A stretch of DNA of 64,000 nucleotides from Myxococcales bacterium (GTDB lineage: Bacteria; Myxococcota; Myxococcia; Myxococcales; Myxococcaceae), in the NCBI GenBank assembly GCA_020846875.1, contig JADLDB010000052.1, positions 1 to 64,000 on the forward strand, read 5' to 3'. The notes beneath the pieces were generated by a model. That model was not told where the DNA came from, ran no database searches, and saw only the letters and a list, made by a program, of their open reading frames with translations. The position numbers and the translations under genes are program-made. Each line of letters starts with the position of its first letter. The first letter of the stretch is position 1. This document shows positions 51,509-62,572 of this stretch, one piece after another.

Positions 51509-52573
51509 ATGTTCCGCTCCATGAGTGACTTTCTCGCGATGACGCCCGAGCAGGTGGAGGGACTGGCGCCGGATCAGGTGGAGGCCGTCCTGGCGGCATG
51601 GGTCAAGGCGAAGCGGCTCGAGCTGCCTGAGGCGCTGGCGGGCTCGAAGTCCAAGCCGCTGGCGAAGCTGGCCAAGAAGGCGCTCTACCAGCTCAAGTCG
51701 ATGGGCCTCGAGGTGAAGGACGCCGCGCCGGCTGAGACGACGAAGGCGCCCGAGGGCGCGGGGCCTGCCGGGCTGCCCGCGGTGCTGTCGCCAGTGGTGG
51801 GCACCGGGGAGCGCGCGATCCTCTTCGCCACGCCGGTGCGCGGCGGCGGCCTGGAGATCTTCCAGGGGGTGATCAGCGACGAGTTCGGCCTGGTGCAGTT
51901 CGGCGCGGGGAACACCAATCGAAACACCTACCGGGCCCAGATGAACGCCCTGGAGCGGGACGGGCTGCTCAAGGTGCTGAAGGTGCCCCTGGCGCGGATG
52001 AAGCTGGAGCTGGGGCGCGCCATGACGCTGAACGAGCGCTCCGCCACGCGGCTGCCCGAGGAGTGGGAGGCGTCGCTTCGCAAGCTGGGCGTCTCCCCGG
52101 AGGATCCGGACTTCTCGATCCCCGCGCCCGAGGCTTTCGACGAGCGCGAGGCGCGGAGCGGCGCGTCCCTCCAGCAGGAGCCCGAGCTCGGCCAGTGGAT
52201 GCCGTCGGAGGCGGGCCTGGCGAGGCTGGGGGAGCTCGTCAAAGAGATCCGCTCCAGCCCGCTGGCCCTCACCGACGCCCAGAAGGCGGAGCAGCTCGCG
52301 CACCGGGCGGCGGCCCTTGCCCGGGAGTTCCTCACGCCGGAGAAGCGGCGCCTGTACGCGCGCCGGCTGTGGACGAACGCGGAGATCTTCGAGGCCTCAG
52401 GGCGCCCGGCGCAGGCGAACCTGGCGCGCGCGGAGGCCCGCCGGCTGTTCCATACCACCGAGCCGTCGGCCTTCCTCGAGCGGATGTTCACGAGAGCGGC
52501 TGAGACGGCCACGCCCCCTCCGAGCGCGGCGGAGCTGGTGGCCGAGCGGATCCCAATCCCGAAGCCGAAGTAG
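51509..52573 (+). CDS. conserved-looking hypothetical protein
   Basis: A 354-residue cytoplasmic protein with no recognised domain. The N-terminal helical stretch (FLAMTPEQVEGLAPDQVEAV, KPLAKLAKKALYQLKSMG) resembles small DNA- or protein-binding helical bundles. A middle beta-like region (RAILFATPVRGGGLEIFQGV, FGLVQFGAGNTNRNTYR) is followed by a long helical C-terminus (AEQLAHRAAALAREFLTPEK). GAGG lies six bases before the ATG at 51509; an ATG four codons later is possible. It is convergent with sucD. Confidence 0.75.
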   Translation: MFRSMSDFLAMTPEQVEGLAPDQVEAVLAAWVKAKRLELPEALAGSKSKPLAKLAKKALYQLKSMGLEVKDAAPAETTKAPEGAGPAGLPAVLSPVVGTGERAILFATPVRGGGLEIFQGVISDEFGLVQFGAGNTNRNTYRAQMNALERDGLLKVLKVPLARMKLELGRAMTLNERSATRLPEEWEASLRKLGVSPEDPDFSIPAPEAFDEREARSGASLQQEPELGQWMPSEAGLARLGELVKEIRSSPLALTDAQKAEQLAHRAAALAREFLTPEKRRLYARRLWTNAEIFEASGRPAQANLARAEARRLFHTTEPSAFLERMFTRAAETATPPPSAAELVAERIPIPKPK

Positions 52574-52594
52574 CTCGCGGCGAGGACGGCTTCG

Positions 52595-53488
52595 TCAGAC
52601 CTTGAGGCCGGCCTTCTTCGCCGCGGCCACCAGGGTGGTGCCGAGCTCGGCGGGGGACGCCGCCATGAGGATCCCCGCGTCGGTCATCGCCTTGATCTTG
52701 TCGCCGGCGGTGCCCTTGCCGCCGGAGATGATCGCGCCGGCGTGGCCCATGCGCTTGCCCGGAGGCGCGGACACGCCCGCGATGAAGCCGGCCATCGGCT
52801 TCTTCATGTTGGCCTTCACCCAGGCGGCGGCTTCTTCCTCGGCGCTGCCGCCGATCTCGCCGATCATGATCACCGCGTCCGTCTCCGGGTCCGCGTTGAA
52901 CTCCTTGAGGCAGTCGATGAAGTTGGTGCCGTTCACCGGATCGCCGCCGATACCCACCGCGGTGGACTGGCCCAGGCCCAGCTGCGTCAACTGGAACACC
53001 GCCTCATAGGTCAACGTACCCGAGCGCGACACCACGCCGATCCGGCCCGGCTTGTGGATGTGGCCGGGCATGATCCCGATCTTGCACTTCGCGCCGGGGG
53101 TGATCACGCCAGGGCAGTTGGGGCCGACCAGCCGGGTGCCGGCGCCGGCGAGGAAGCGCTTGGCCTTCACCATGTCATTCACCGGGATGCCCTCGGTGAT
53201 GGTGATCACCAGCGGCAGCTTCGCGTCCACCGCCTCCATGATCGAGTCGCCCGCGAACGGGGGCGGCACGAAGACGGCCGAGGCGTTGCAGCCGGTGGCC
53301 TTCACCGCCTGCTCGACGGTGTCGAAGATGGGCACCTTGCCTTCGAACTTCTGGCCGCCCTTCCCGGGGGTGACGCCGGCGACGATGTTGGTGCCGTACT
53401 CCAGGCACTGCTTCGCGTGGAACGAGCCCGCGGAGCCGGTGATGCCCTGCACGACGACTCTGGTGTCCTTGTTGACGAAGATGCTCAT
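52595..53488 (-). CDS. sucD: succinyl-CoA synthetase alpha subunit
   Basis: A 297-residue SucD, which with SucC makes succinate and ATP or GTP from succinyl-CoA in the TCA cycle. CoA-binding segments [20 protein letters not shown] and GVTPGKGGQ are present, as are [34 protein letters not shown] and the phospho-His loop [14 protein letters not shown]. It lies 31 bp after sucC and is clearly cotranscribed. Confidence 0.97.
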   Translation of the reverse strand: MSIFVNKDTRVVVQGITGSAGSFHAKQCLEYGTNIVAGVTPGKGGQKFEGKVPIFDTVEQAVKATGCNASAVFVPPPFAGDSIMEAVDAKLPLVITITEGIPVNDMVKAKRFLAGAGTRLVGPNCPGVITPGAKCKIGIMPGHIHKPGRIGVVSRSGTLTYEAVFQLTQLGLGQSTAVGIGGDPVNGTNFIDCLKEFNADPETDAVIMIGEIGGSAEEEAAAWVKANMKKPMAGFIAGVSAPPGKRMGHAGAIISGGKGTAGDKIKAMTDAGILMAASPAELGTTLVAAAKKAGLKV

Positions 53489-53519
53489 GGCTGTCTCTCT
53501 GTGAAGAGTCTCGTGGGGA

Positions 53520-54686
53520 TCACTTCCTGGACACCGCGGCGACCGCCTTCTCGGCCGCCTGGCGCAGGTTGTCGGCGGGGATCAGCGCGAGGCCGGACTT
53601 CTCGAGCAACTGCTTGCCCAGCTCCACGTTGGTGCCCTCGAGCCGCACCACCACCGGCAGGGTGAGGCGCATTTCCTTGGCCGCGGCGATGATGCCTTCG
53701 GCGATCACGTCGCACTTCATGATCCCGCCGAAGATGTTCACCAGCACCGCCTTCACGTTCGCGTCCTGGAGGATCAGCTTGAAGGCGGCGGTCACCTTCT
53801 CCTTGCTCGCGCCGCCACCCACGTCGAGGAAGTTGGCCGGCTGTCCGCCCACCAGCTTGATGGTGTCCATGGTGGCCATCGCCAGGCCGGCGCCGTTCAC
53901 CATGCAGCCGATGTTGCCTTCCAGGGCGATGTAGGCGAGGTCGAACTCCTTGGCCTTCGCCTCGCGGGGATCCTCCTCGGCCACGTCGCGCATCTCGACG
54001 ATGTCCTGGTGCCGGTAGAGCGCGTTGTCGTCGAAGTTCATCTTGGCGTCGAGCGCGAGGATCGAGCCGTCCTTGAGCCGCACCAGCGGGTTGATCTCAG
54101 CCAGCGACGCGTCCGTGTCCACGTAGGCCTGGTAGAGCGCCCGGCAGAACTTCACGAACTTGCCCACCGAGTCGCCCGTCAGGCCCAGGCCGTACGCCAT
54201 CTTCCGGCCCTGGAAGTCGAGGAAGCCGACGGCGGGATCGACGGACTCGCGCAGGATCTTCTCCGGGTGCTTCGCCGCCACCTCTTCGATCTCCACACCG
54301 CCCTCGGTGGAGGCCATGAAGGTGATCCGGCTGGTGGCGCGATCGAGCGTGACGCCCAGGTAGTACTCCTTGTCGAGGTCGAGGCCTTCCTCGATGTAGA
54401 GCGTCTGGACCTTCTGGCCCTCGGGGCCGGTCTGCGCCGTCTTCAGCATCATCCCGAGCATGGCCTTGGCCAGCTCGCCCGCCTCGGCGGGGCTCTTCGC
54501 GATCTTCACGCCGCCGCCCTTGCCGCGACCGCCGGCGTGGATCTGCGCCTTCACCACCGTCACCTTCGTGCCCAGCTCCTTGGCGGCCAGCTCGGCCTCG
54601 TGAGGGGAGCGGGCGACGATGCCGCGGGGCACCGGGACACCGTACTTCCTGAAGATCTGCTTGCCCTGATACTCGTGGATTTTCAT
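53520..54686 (-). CDS. sucC: succinyl-CoA synthetase beta subunit
   Basis: A 388-residue SucC, normal length. It has the ATP-grasp domain ([20 protein letters not shown] at the N-terminus, [20 protein letters not shown] for nucleotide binding, and LNFNDN-like [15 protein letters not shown]) and the C-terminal ligase domain ([33 protein letters not shown]). It starts the sucCD operon; the 158-bp gap to the divergent hydrolase gene must hold both promoters. Confidence 0.97.
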   Translation of the reverse strand: MKIHEYQGKQIFRKYGVPVPRGIVARSPHEAELAAKELGTKVTVVKAQIHAGGRGKGGGVKIAKSPAEAGELAKAMLGMMLKTAQTGPEGQKVQTLYIEEGLDLDKEYYLGVTLDRATSRITFMASTEGGVEIEEVAAKHPEKILRESVDPAVGFLDFQGRKMAYGLGLTGDSVGKFVKFCRALYQAYVDTDASLAEINPLVRLKDGSILALDAKMNFDDNALYRHQDIVEMRDVAEEDPREAKAKEFDLAYIALEGNIGCMVNGAGLAMATMDTIKLVGGQPANFLDVGGGASKEKVTAAFKLILQDANVKAVLVNIFGGIMKCDVIAEGIIAAAKEMRLTLPVVVRLEGTNVELGKQLLEKSGLALIPADNLRQAAEKAVAAVSRK

Positions 54687-54844
54687 GTCGGCTCGTCTCT
54701 CGGGTGGGGCGGCTGAAGCCGCTGTCTCTGTAGCGACTTTGCCGGTCGATGTCTGCCTCTTCGTGACCGACGCGCGCGGATGACGGCGCCTTCGGGGACG
54801 GGCTTGGCAGCGGTGCCGCCCTGCGGGTAATTCGCGATCCTCGC

Positions 54845-56440
54845 ATGAGCCCTGCCCGCGTCCTGGCCGTGGTGATGGTGCTGTCCCTCGCGGCCTGCGG
54901 AGGGGCGGTGGGCGTGGAGGACTCGGGCTTCGACGCGTCGCCGGGCACCGACTCGGGCACGCAGGATGGAGGCAGCGCAGACGCCGGAGGGCCGGATGCG
55001 GGCACGCCCGACTCAGGAGCTCCCGACTCCGGGACTCCGGACGGCGGCGGCGGCGACGGAGGGGTGACGGTGGCCGTCTCGCACACGCGGGAGTTCCGCG
55101 GGATGTGGGTGGCGACGGTGTCGAACCTGGACTTCCCCGCGTCGGTGGCGGGCAACAGGGACGCGGGCATCGCCGAGCTGGGGCGGATCGTCGACGTCGC
55201 GGCGGCGCACGGGATCAACGCGCTCGTCTTCCAGGTGCGCCCGGAGGCCGACGCGCTGTACCAGTCGTCGCGAGAGCCCTGGAGTCGCTTCCTCACCGGC
55301 ACCCAGGGCCGCGACCCCGGGTACGATCCGCTGGGCGAGCTGATCACCCTGGCGCATGCGCGGGCGATCGAGGTGCACGCCTGGGTGAACCCCTACCGGG
55401 CGAAGGTGTCGTCGGGGAGCGCAGTGGCGGCGACGCACATCAGCCAGGTGTTGTCGCAGCACGCGATCAACTACGGCACCGCGACGGTGATGGATCCATC
55501 CGCGCCGGCCGTGCGGACCTGGGTGATCAGTGAGATCGCCGACATGGTCCGCGACTACGACGTCGACGGGGTGCACTTCGACGACTACTTCTACCCCTAC
55601 CCGGTCTCCGGCACGCCGTTCCCGGACAACCAGCAGTACGCGGCGTACCAGGCTGACGGCGGCACGATGACGCGGCTGGCCTGGCGGCGGGAGAACGTGA
55701 ACCAACTGGTACAAGGCGTGTCGCAGGCGGTGGCGGCGCGCAAACCGCACGTGCGCTTCGGGATCAGCCCCTTCGGCATCTACCGGCCGGGCATGCCGCC
55801 GGGGATCACGGGGCTCAACTCGTACGACGACATCTCCTGCGACACGCTGGCGTGGCTGTCGAACGGCTGGCTCGACTACCTGGCGCCGCAGTTGTACTGG
55901 CCGACCACGCAGAGCGGCCAGGAGTTCGACTTGTTGATCGCCTGGTGGGCGCAGCAGGTGTCCAACGGGCAGAGCATCTTCGCGGGGCACGCGCTGTTCC
56001 GCCTGGGCTCGACGGGCGCGTGGACCCTGCAGGAGCTGCGCGATCAGGTGGCCTTGACGCGCGCGCAGTACCCGAACGCGGCCGGGAGCATCTGGTTCCG
56101 GCACGCCAACCTGCGCGACAACCTGGGCGGGGTGCAGACGGTGTTCGACACCGACTTCTACCCGCGGCCCGCCTTGCCGCCTCCGGTGGCAAAGCTGCGG
56201 ATGGCGACGGTGGCCGCGCCGAGCGCGCAGGTGAATGGCGCCGCCGTGGCGTTGAGTCACCCGGCTCCCTCCGAGCTGCGGGCGTTCACGATCTACAAGC
56301 GCGAGCTGGGCCTGTGGCGCCTCCAGCGGGTTGTCCCGGCTCAGCCCGGAGCCGTCACGCTGGCGAGCGGGCAGTGGGCGATCGCCGCGGTCAATCGCGC
56401 CGACGTGGAGAGCCGGGCCGTCGTCGTGGACGTGCCGTAG
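54845..56440 (+). CDS. GHL10/DUF187 family 10-like glycoside hydrolase lipoprotein
   Basis: A 531-residue lipoprotein (signal [20 protein letters not shown], lipobox LAAC). A linker rich in Asp, Ser, Gly and Pro (about 25-75) leads to a TIM-barrel of the GHL10 (DUF187) family: [67 protein letters not shown] and [15 protein letters not shown]. Relatives act on bacterial cell-wall glycans, some cleaving denuded peptidoglycan. A beta domain (about 450-531) ends it. The linker is DSG/DAG-repetitive as in other myxobacterial lipoproteins here. Likely placed on the outer membrane for cell-wall turnover or prey lysis. Confidence 0.88.
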   Translation: MSPARVLAVVMVLSLAACGGAVGVEDSGFDASPGTDSGTQDGGSADAGGPDAGTPDSGAPDSGTPDGGGGDGGVTVAVSHTREFRGMWVATVSNLDFPASVAGNRDAGIAELGRIVDVAAAHGINALVFQVRPEADALYQSSREPWSRFLTGTQGRDPGYDPLGELITLAHARAIEVHAWVNPYRAKVSSGSAVAATHISQVLSQHAINYGTATVMDPSAPAVRTWVISEIADMVRDYDVDGVHFDDYFYPYPVSGTPFPDNQQYAAYQADGGTMTRLAWRRENVNQLVQGVSQAVAARKPHVRFGISPFGIYRPGMPPGITGLNSYDDISCDTLAWLSNGWLDYLAPQLYWPTTQSGQEFDLLIAWWAQQVSNGQSIFAGHALFRLGSTGAWTLQELRDQVALTRAQYPNAAGSIWFRHANLRDNLGGVQTVFDTDFYPRPALPPPVAKLRMATVAAPSAQVNGAAVALSHPAPSELRAFTIYKRELGLWRLQRVVPAQPGAVTLASGQWAIAAVNRADVESRAVVVDVP

Positions 56441-56501
56441 GCTGAGCCGGGCGACAAGCCGAGCTGTCAGGCCCTAGTGGCCCAGGCCGTCGCCTCCCCA
56501 T

Positions 56502-56721
56502 GCTCCCGTAGCTCAAATTGGAAGAGCACCGGAAAACGGTACGACCGGCCCCCACCAGGGCACATGGCGACCTGCTACCGCGTCGAGACGAGCGGGTGTG
56601 GGTAGCAGGCACGGTTGCGGATGCACCGGGCGGGGTGTGGCGAACGTTCCGTCAGGGAAGCGCGTTGCCCGAAAGGCCTGCTTCACGCCGAGTGATGCGG
56701 GTTCGACCCCCGCCGGGAGCT
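56502..56721 (+). ncRNA. structured RNA with tRNA acceptor, D and T arms and a 165-170-nt replacement of the anticodon region
   Basis: The ends are those of a tRNA. GCTCCCG (56502-56508) pairs perfectly with CGGGAGC (56714-56720). A D arm GCTC-AAATTGGAA-GAGC (56511-56527) keeps the GG pair. A T arm GCGGG-TTCGACC-CCCGC (56697-56713) keeps the TTCRANY loop. Between D and T arms lie about 169 bases instead of 23-45, and no 7-base anticodon loop with U33 can be formed. They fold into clear hairpins: ACCG-GAAAA-CGGT (56528-56540); a perfect 9-bp stem CCTGCTACC/GGTAGCAGG (56571-56609); CGGT-TGC/GCA-CCG (about 56613-56628); and AACG-TTCC/GGAA..CGTT (about 56643-56666). No CCA is encoded and no group I intron core was seen. 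Confidence 0.7.
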
Positions 56722-56726
56722 TCTTC

Positions 56727-56750
56727 GCGACGCGCCTGTTCGGGCGTCGC
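56727..56750. terminator. hairpin between the tRNA-like RNA and the MFS gene end
   Basis: GCGACGC and GCGTCGC form a 7-bp stem, extended inside by CC/GG and outside by CTTC/GAAG across a bulge. It begins 6 bases after the tRNA-like 3' end and 30 bases before the convergent transporter's stop. No T-tract is present, so it may act with Rho or serve as a processing boundary. Confidence 0.4.
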
Positions 56751-56779
56751 CGTGAAGACCGTTGGCACGCGAGTTGGGG

Positions 56780-57982
56780 TTAGCCCGCGTCGGCCGGCAC
56801 GGAGGTGGCCGCGCGGGCCGGGAAGAGCGCCATCGCCACGCTGCCCAGCTGCGCGAGGCCCGCGACCGCGAACACCACGCCGTACGCCGTGGCGCGCGCC
56901 ACCCCTCCGTGGATCAGCGCGCCCGACAACGCTCCCGCCAGCGTCGAGCCGAGGAACATCCCCAGCGTGCCCGCGGCGTTCAGCACCGCCATCGCCGACG
57001 CGCGGCTGTTCGCCGGCACCGCCCCCGCGGCCAGCCCCAGGCTGGGCCCGTAGATCGCCGCCGAGGCCAGGCCTCCCACCGCCAGCACCACGGACAGGCC
57101 TTTGACCGGAGCCAGCGGCAGCGCGAAGAAGGTCACTCCGTAGACCGCCGCGCCCAGCGCGACGAGCTTCCAGCGGTCCACGCGATCGCCCAGCCGCGCG
57201 AAGGGCCACGTCGCCAGCGCGAACACCGTGAGGAACACGGAGAACCACGCCGACACCCGATCGTCCCCCACTCCCAGGACGTGCCCGTAGAGCTGCAGCG
57301 TCACCACGAAGGCGCCCACCGCGAAGCGCTCCAGCGCCACCACCACCGTCGGCCCCTTGAGCGCAGGCGCCCGCAACAGCTCCCGGAAGGTCACCGCCGA
57401 GCGCCGCGCGTCCGTCTCCGCAGGCAAGAGCAGCGGCGTGAGCAGCCCCGTCAAGACGCCGACGGCCCCGCCCACCACCAGCGGCAGCGTCGCCGACGCC
57501 TTCCCGAGGATCGCCCCCAGCGGGATCCCGACGAGGATCGACAGCACCACCGCGCCGCCCACCAGCCCCATCGCCGCGCCCGTCTTCGCTTGCCGGCGGA
57601 TCGAGCCCATGAGGATCGACACCGCCGCGATGTAGAAGGCGCCCTGCACGAAGCGCAGCAGCAGCAGCACCGCCAGCGGTGGCACCAGCGTCACCAGGAG
57701 CAACAGCGCGCCGTCGAAGGCCGCCGACACCGCCGCCATCAGCCTGCGTTGGGACAGGCGCTCCGCCCGCACCGCCAACAGCGGCCCGCCCGCGCAGGCG
57801 CCCAGCAGGTTGACGGCGATGAAGGCGTGCATCACCCACTCCGCGCCCGGCCAGCCCACCTCCACGAAGCGCCGCACCACGGGGATCACGATCGTCGCCG
57901 GCAGCATCGCCCCGAAGACGAGGCCTGACGCCACCCCTACGCGCCGGGACGACATCGGTGCGCTCTCAGAAGCGTGGGCCAC
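56780..57982 (-). CDS. MFS transporter
   Basis: A 400-residue protein with about 12 hydrophobic helices in the major facilitator layout; the intracellular loop after helix 2 reads [13 protein letters not shown] and helix 4-5 includes [17 protein letters not shown]. It resembles small drug or metabolite exporters. The GTG at 57982 follows TGAGG four bases upstream and is preferred over the ATG at 57955. It is convergent with the tRNA-like RNA, and no substrate clue is nearby. Confidence 0.87.
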   Translation of the reverse strand: MAHASESAPMSSRRVGVASGLVFGAMLPATIVIPVVRRFVEVGWPGAEWVMHAFIAVNLLGACAGGPLLAVRAERLSQRRLMAAVSAAFDGALLLLVTLVPPLAVLLLLRFVQGAFYIAAVSILMGSIRRQAKTGAAMGLVGGAVVLSILVGIPLGAILGKASATLPLVVGGAVGVLTGLLTPLLLPAETDARRSAVTFRELLRAPALKGPTVVVALERFAVGAFVVTLQLYGHVLGVGDDRVSAWFSVFLTVFALATWPFARLGDRVDRWKLVALGAAVYGVTFFALPLAPVKGLSVVLAVGGLASAAIYGPSLGLAAGAVPANSRASAMAVLNAAGTLGMFLGSTLAGALSGALIHGGVARATAYGVVFAVAGLAQLGSVAMALFPARAATSVPADAG

Positions 57983-58148
57983 GCCGCCTCACTTACCCGA
58001 GAACTCCCGCGCGCTCATCACGCAGACTCTTCGCGCCCACGATTTTTCTTGTCGTTCAGGGCCTCTGCCGGCAAATGCTGCGCTGGTCTTCGTGGGTTTC
58101 GGCCCGTAGAGGACCGTCAGGAGCACCCCTCACCAGGAGAGAAGCCAC

Positions 58149-58870
58149 ATGGCAGAAGCATCGGAACTCCGCCGGGAGGCCGCGTCGGAGCCCTTGTTCG
58201 GAAGCCTCGCGACCTTCGCGATGAGCTCGGTGGGCTCGAAGGTGGTGATGGCCGTCACCGGGATCGGCCTGTGGCTCTTCATCACGGCCCATCTGGCGGG
58301 CAACCTGACGGCCTTCCTCGGCCGCGAGATCTTCAACGGGTACGCCGCGGCGCTGCACCACAACCAGCCGCTGCTGTGGGGAATGCGCCTGGCGCTCCTC
58401 ATCGGCTTCCCGCTGCACATCCTCACCGCGGCGAGGACGGTGGCCCTCAACCGCGCCGCCCGGCCCGTCGAGTACGCCTGGGCCAACAAGTCCCCCGCGC
58501 GGGCCGCGGCCAAGACGATGATGCTGTCCGGCGCGGTGGTGCTGGCCTTCCTCCTCTACCACCTGGCGCACTTCACCTGGCGGGTGACCGGGCCGATGCC
58601 CGCGGCGCCGCTGCCCTCGGGCGACTGGGACGCGTACTCGATGCTGGTGATGGGCTTCCAGCGGCCGCTGATCGCCGGCTTCTACGTGCTGGGCCAGGTG
58701 CTGCTGGCCGCGCACCTCTCGCACGGGCTGTACAGCATGTTCCAGCACCTCGGCCTGTGGGGCCGCAGGTGGACGCCGTGGCTCCAGAGCGCGGCCCTCG
58801 TCGTCGGCTACGGGCTGTGCATCGCCTTCGCCTCCATTCCCCTCGCCGTCCTCCTGGGGATCATCAAGCC

Positions 58871-58874
<4 letters not shown>
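58149..58874 (+). CDS. sdhC: succinate dehydrogenase cytochrome b subunit (type B)
   Basis: A 241-residue membrane anchor with five helices and many His residues that can ligate two b haems ([57 protein letters not shown]). The single large anchor subunit marks the type B enzyme of deltaproteobacteria, epsilonproteobacteria and Bacillus. AGGAGA lies before the ATG. Its stop overlaps the sdhA start (ATGA). Confidence 0.94.
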
Positions 58875-60780
<1,906 letters not shown>

Positions 60781-60781
<1 letters not shown>

Positions 60782-61536
60782 TGAGCGACAAGAAGATGAA
60801 GCTGAAGCTCCACGTGTACCGGCAGGCCTCGAAGGACGCGGCCGGCGCGATGAAGGAGTACGTGGTGGAGGACGTGTCCGAGCACATGTCCTTCCTCGAG
60901 ATGATGGATCACTTGAACGAGCAGTTGATGAACAAGGGCGAGGAGCCGATCGCCTTCGATCACGACTGCCGCGAGGGGATCTGCGGCATGTGCTCGATGG
61001 TGATCAACGGGATCCCGCACGGCGGCCACCGCGGCGTCACCGCCTGCCAGTTGCACATGCGCCACTTCAAGGACGGCGATGAGATCTTCGTCGAGCCCTG
61101 GCGCGCGCGGGCCTTCCCGGTGCTGCGCGACCTGGTGGTGGATCGCCAGGCCTTCGATCGCATCGTCGCGGCCGGCGGCTACGTGTCGATCAACACCGGC
61201 GGCGCGCCCGACGCCAACGCCCTGCCGATCTCCAAGAAGGAAGCCGATCTGTCCATGGATGCGGCGGCCTGCATCGGCTGCGGGGCGTGCGTGGCGGCCT
61301 GCAAGAATGCCTCGGCGATGCTCTTCGTGGCGGCCAAGGCGTCGCACCTGAATCACCTGCCCCAGGGCGAGCCCGAGCGGTACGAGCGGGTGAAGAAGAT
61401 GGCCGCGCAGATGGACGCCGAGGGCTTCGGCACCTGCTCCAACTACTCGTCGTGCGAGGCGGTGTGTCCCAAGGAGATCAGCGTGCGGGTGATCGCCGAG
61501 TTCAACCGCGATCTCTTGAAGGCCCAGGCGAAGTAG
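60781..61536 (+). CDS. sdhB: succinate dehydrogenase iron-sulphur subunit
   Basis: A 251-residue SdhB. The [2Fe-2S] domain has [20 protein letters not shown] and a later Cys in GVTACQLHM. The C-terminal ferredoxin-like domain has [20 protein letters not shown] and [17 protein letters not shown] for the [4Fe-4S] and [3Fe-4S] clusters. It starts on the last base of sdhA, completing a coupled sdhCAB operon. Confidence 0.97.
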
Positions 61537-61608
61537 GCCCTCGTCCTTTTCCCCGGCGGCGGCGATGGGCTAAGCGCTGTCGCAGTCACGCTCAGGAGGA
61601 GCTTCACC

Positions 61609-62565
61609 GTGCGCATCATCGTCACCGGCTCGTTGGCCTACGACTACATCATGAACTTCCCCGGGAAGTTCTCGGACCACATCCTCCCGGACAAGGTCCA
61701 CATGCTGACGGTCAGCTTCCTGGTGGACTCGATGAAGCGCCTGCGCGGTGGGACCGCGGGGAACATCGCCTACAACCTGGGGATCCTCGGTGCGAAGGCG
61801 GTGCTGGTCTCGGCCGCCGGCCAGGACTTCGCCGAGTACAAGGACGTGCTGGCGAGGTCGGGCGTGGACTTGAAGGGCGTCAAGGAGGTGCCCCACGAGT
61901 TCACCGCCTCCTGCTTCATCAACACCGATCAGGTGAACAACCAGATCGTCGCCTTCTACCCGGGCGCGGTGGTGCACGCCCGTGAGGTGACGCTGCAGTC
62001 GGTGGGCCTGACGAAGGGCGACTGGGTGATCATCAGCCCCACGGATCCCGAGTCCATGCTGCGGCACACCGCAGAGTGCAAGCAGGCGTCCGTCAGCTAC
62101 ATCTTCGATCCCGGCAAGCAGACGCCGCGCCTCGACAAGCAGCAGATCCTCGGCGGGATCGACGGGTGCGCCGCGCTGGTGGGCAACGACTACGAGTTCG
62201 GGATGATGGCCCGCACCACCGGCGTGCCGGAAGCCGAGTTGATCGCCATGGCGCCGCTGACGGTGATGACGCGCGGTCACGAAGGCAGCCGCTTCTACGT
62301 CAAGGGCAAGGTGGCCGCGGAGATCCCCGTGGCGAAGGTGGAGGAGGTGGTCGACCCCACCGGCGCCGGTGACGCCTACCTCGCCGGCCTGGCCTTCGGC
62401 CTGGCGAAGGGCCTGCCCTACGAGGTGTGCGGGCGGCTGGCGGCGCTCACCGCCACCTACGCGATCGAGAAGCGCGGCTGCCAGGAGCACTCCTTCGAGC
62501 GGCCAGCCTTCGCGCGGCGCTACCACGCCAGCTTCGGCACCGAGCTGCCCGCCGGCGCGCTGTAG
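61609..62565 (+). CDS. PfkB-family sugar or nucleoside kinase (adenosine kinase-like)
   Basis: A 318-residue ribokinase-like protein. The N-terminus MRIIVTGSLAYDYIMNFPGK and the glycine-rich GGTAGNIAYNLGILGAKAVL fit the adenosine-kinase-like branch; the C-terminal signature is EEVVDPTGAGDAYLAGLAFG with the catalytic Asp. A very strong AGGAGGAG site precedes the GTG start, suggesting high expression. It follows sdhB after 72 bp and is convergent with the MlaD-type gene. The substrate (adenosine or a sugar) is not certain. Confidence 0.9.
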   Translation: MRIIVTGSLAYDYIMNFPGKFSDHILPDKVHMLTVSFLVDSMKRLRGGTAGNIAYNLGILGAKAVLVSAAGQDFAEYKDVLARSGVDLKGVKEVPHEFTASCFINTDQVNNQIVAFYPGAVVHAREVTLQSVGLTKGDWVIISPTDPESMLRHTAECKQASVSYIFDPGKQTPRLDKQQILGGIDGCAALVGNDYEFGMMARTTGVPEAELIAMAPLTVMTRGHEGSRFYVKGKVAAEIPVAKVEEVVDPTGAGDAYLAGLAFGLAKGLPYEVCGRLAALTATYAIEKRGCQEHSFERPAFARRYHASFGTELPAGAL

Positions 62566-62572
62566 ACGTCGG

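Noticed and set aside
56528-56696. Group I intron in a tRNA gene
   Set aside because: The insert is shorter than known bacterial group I introns, no P7/P3 or S-element sequence is visible, and no anticodon stem can be restored by joining plausible ends.
56502-56721. tmRNA or selenocysteine tRNA
   Set aside because: A normal D stem is present and no tag-peptide frame ending in Ala-Ala-stop is seen, so not tmRNA; acceptor and D-stem lengths do not fit tRNA-Sec.
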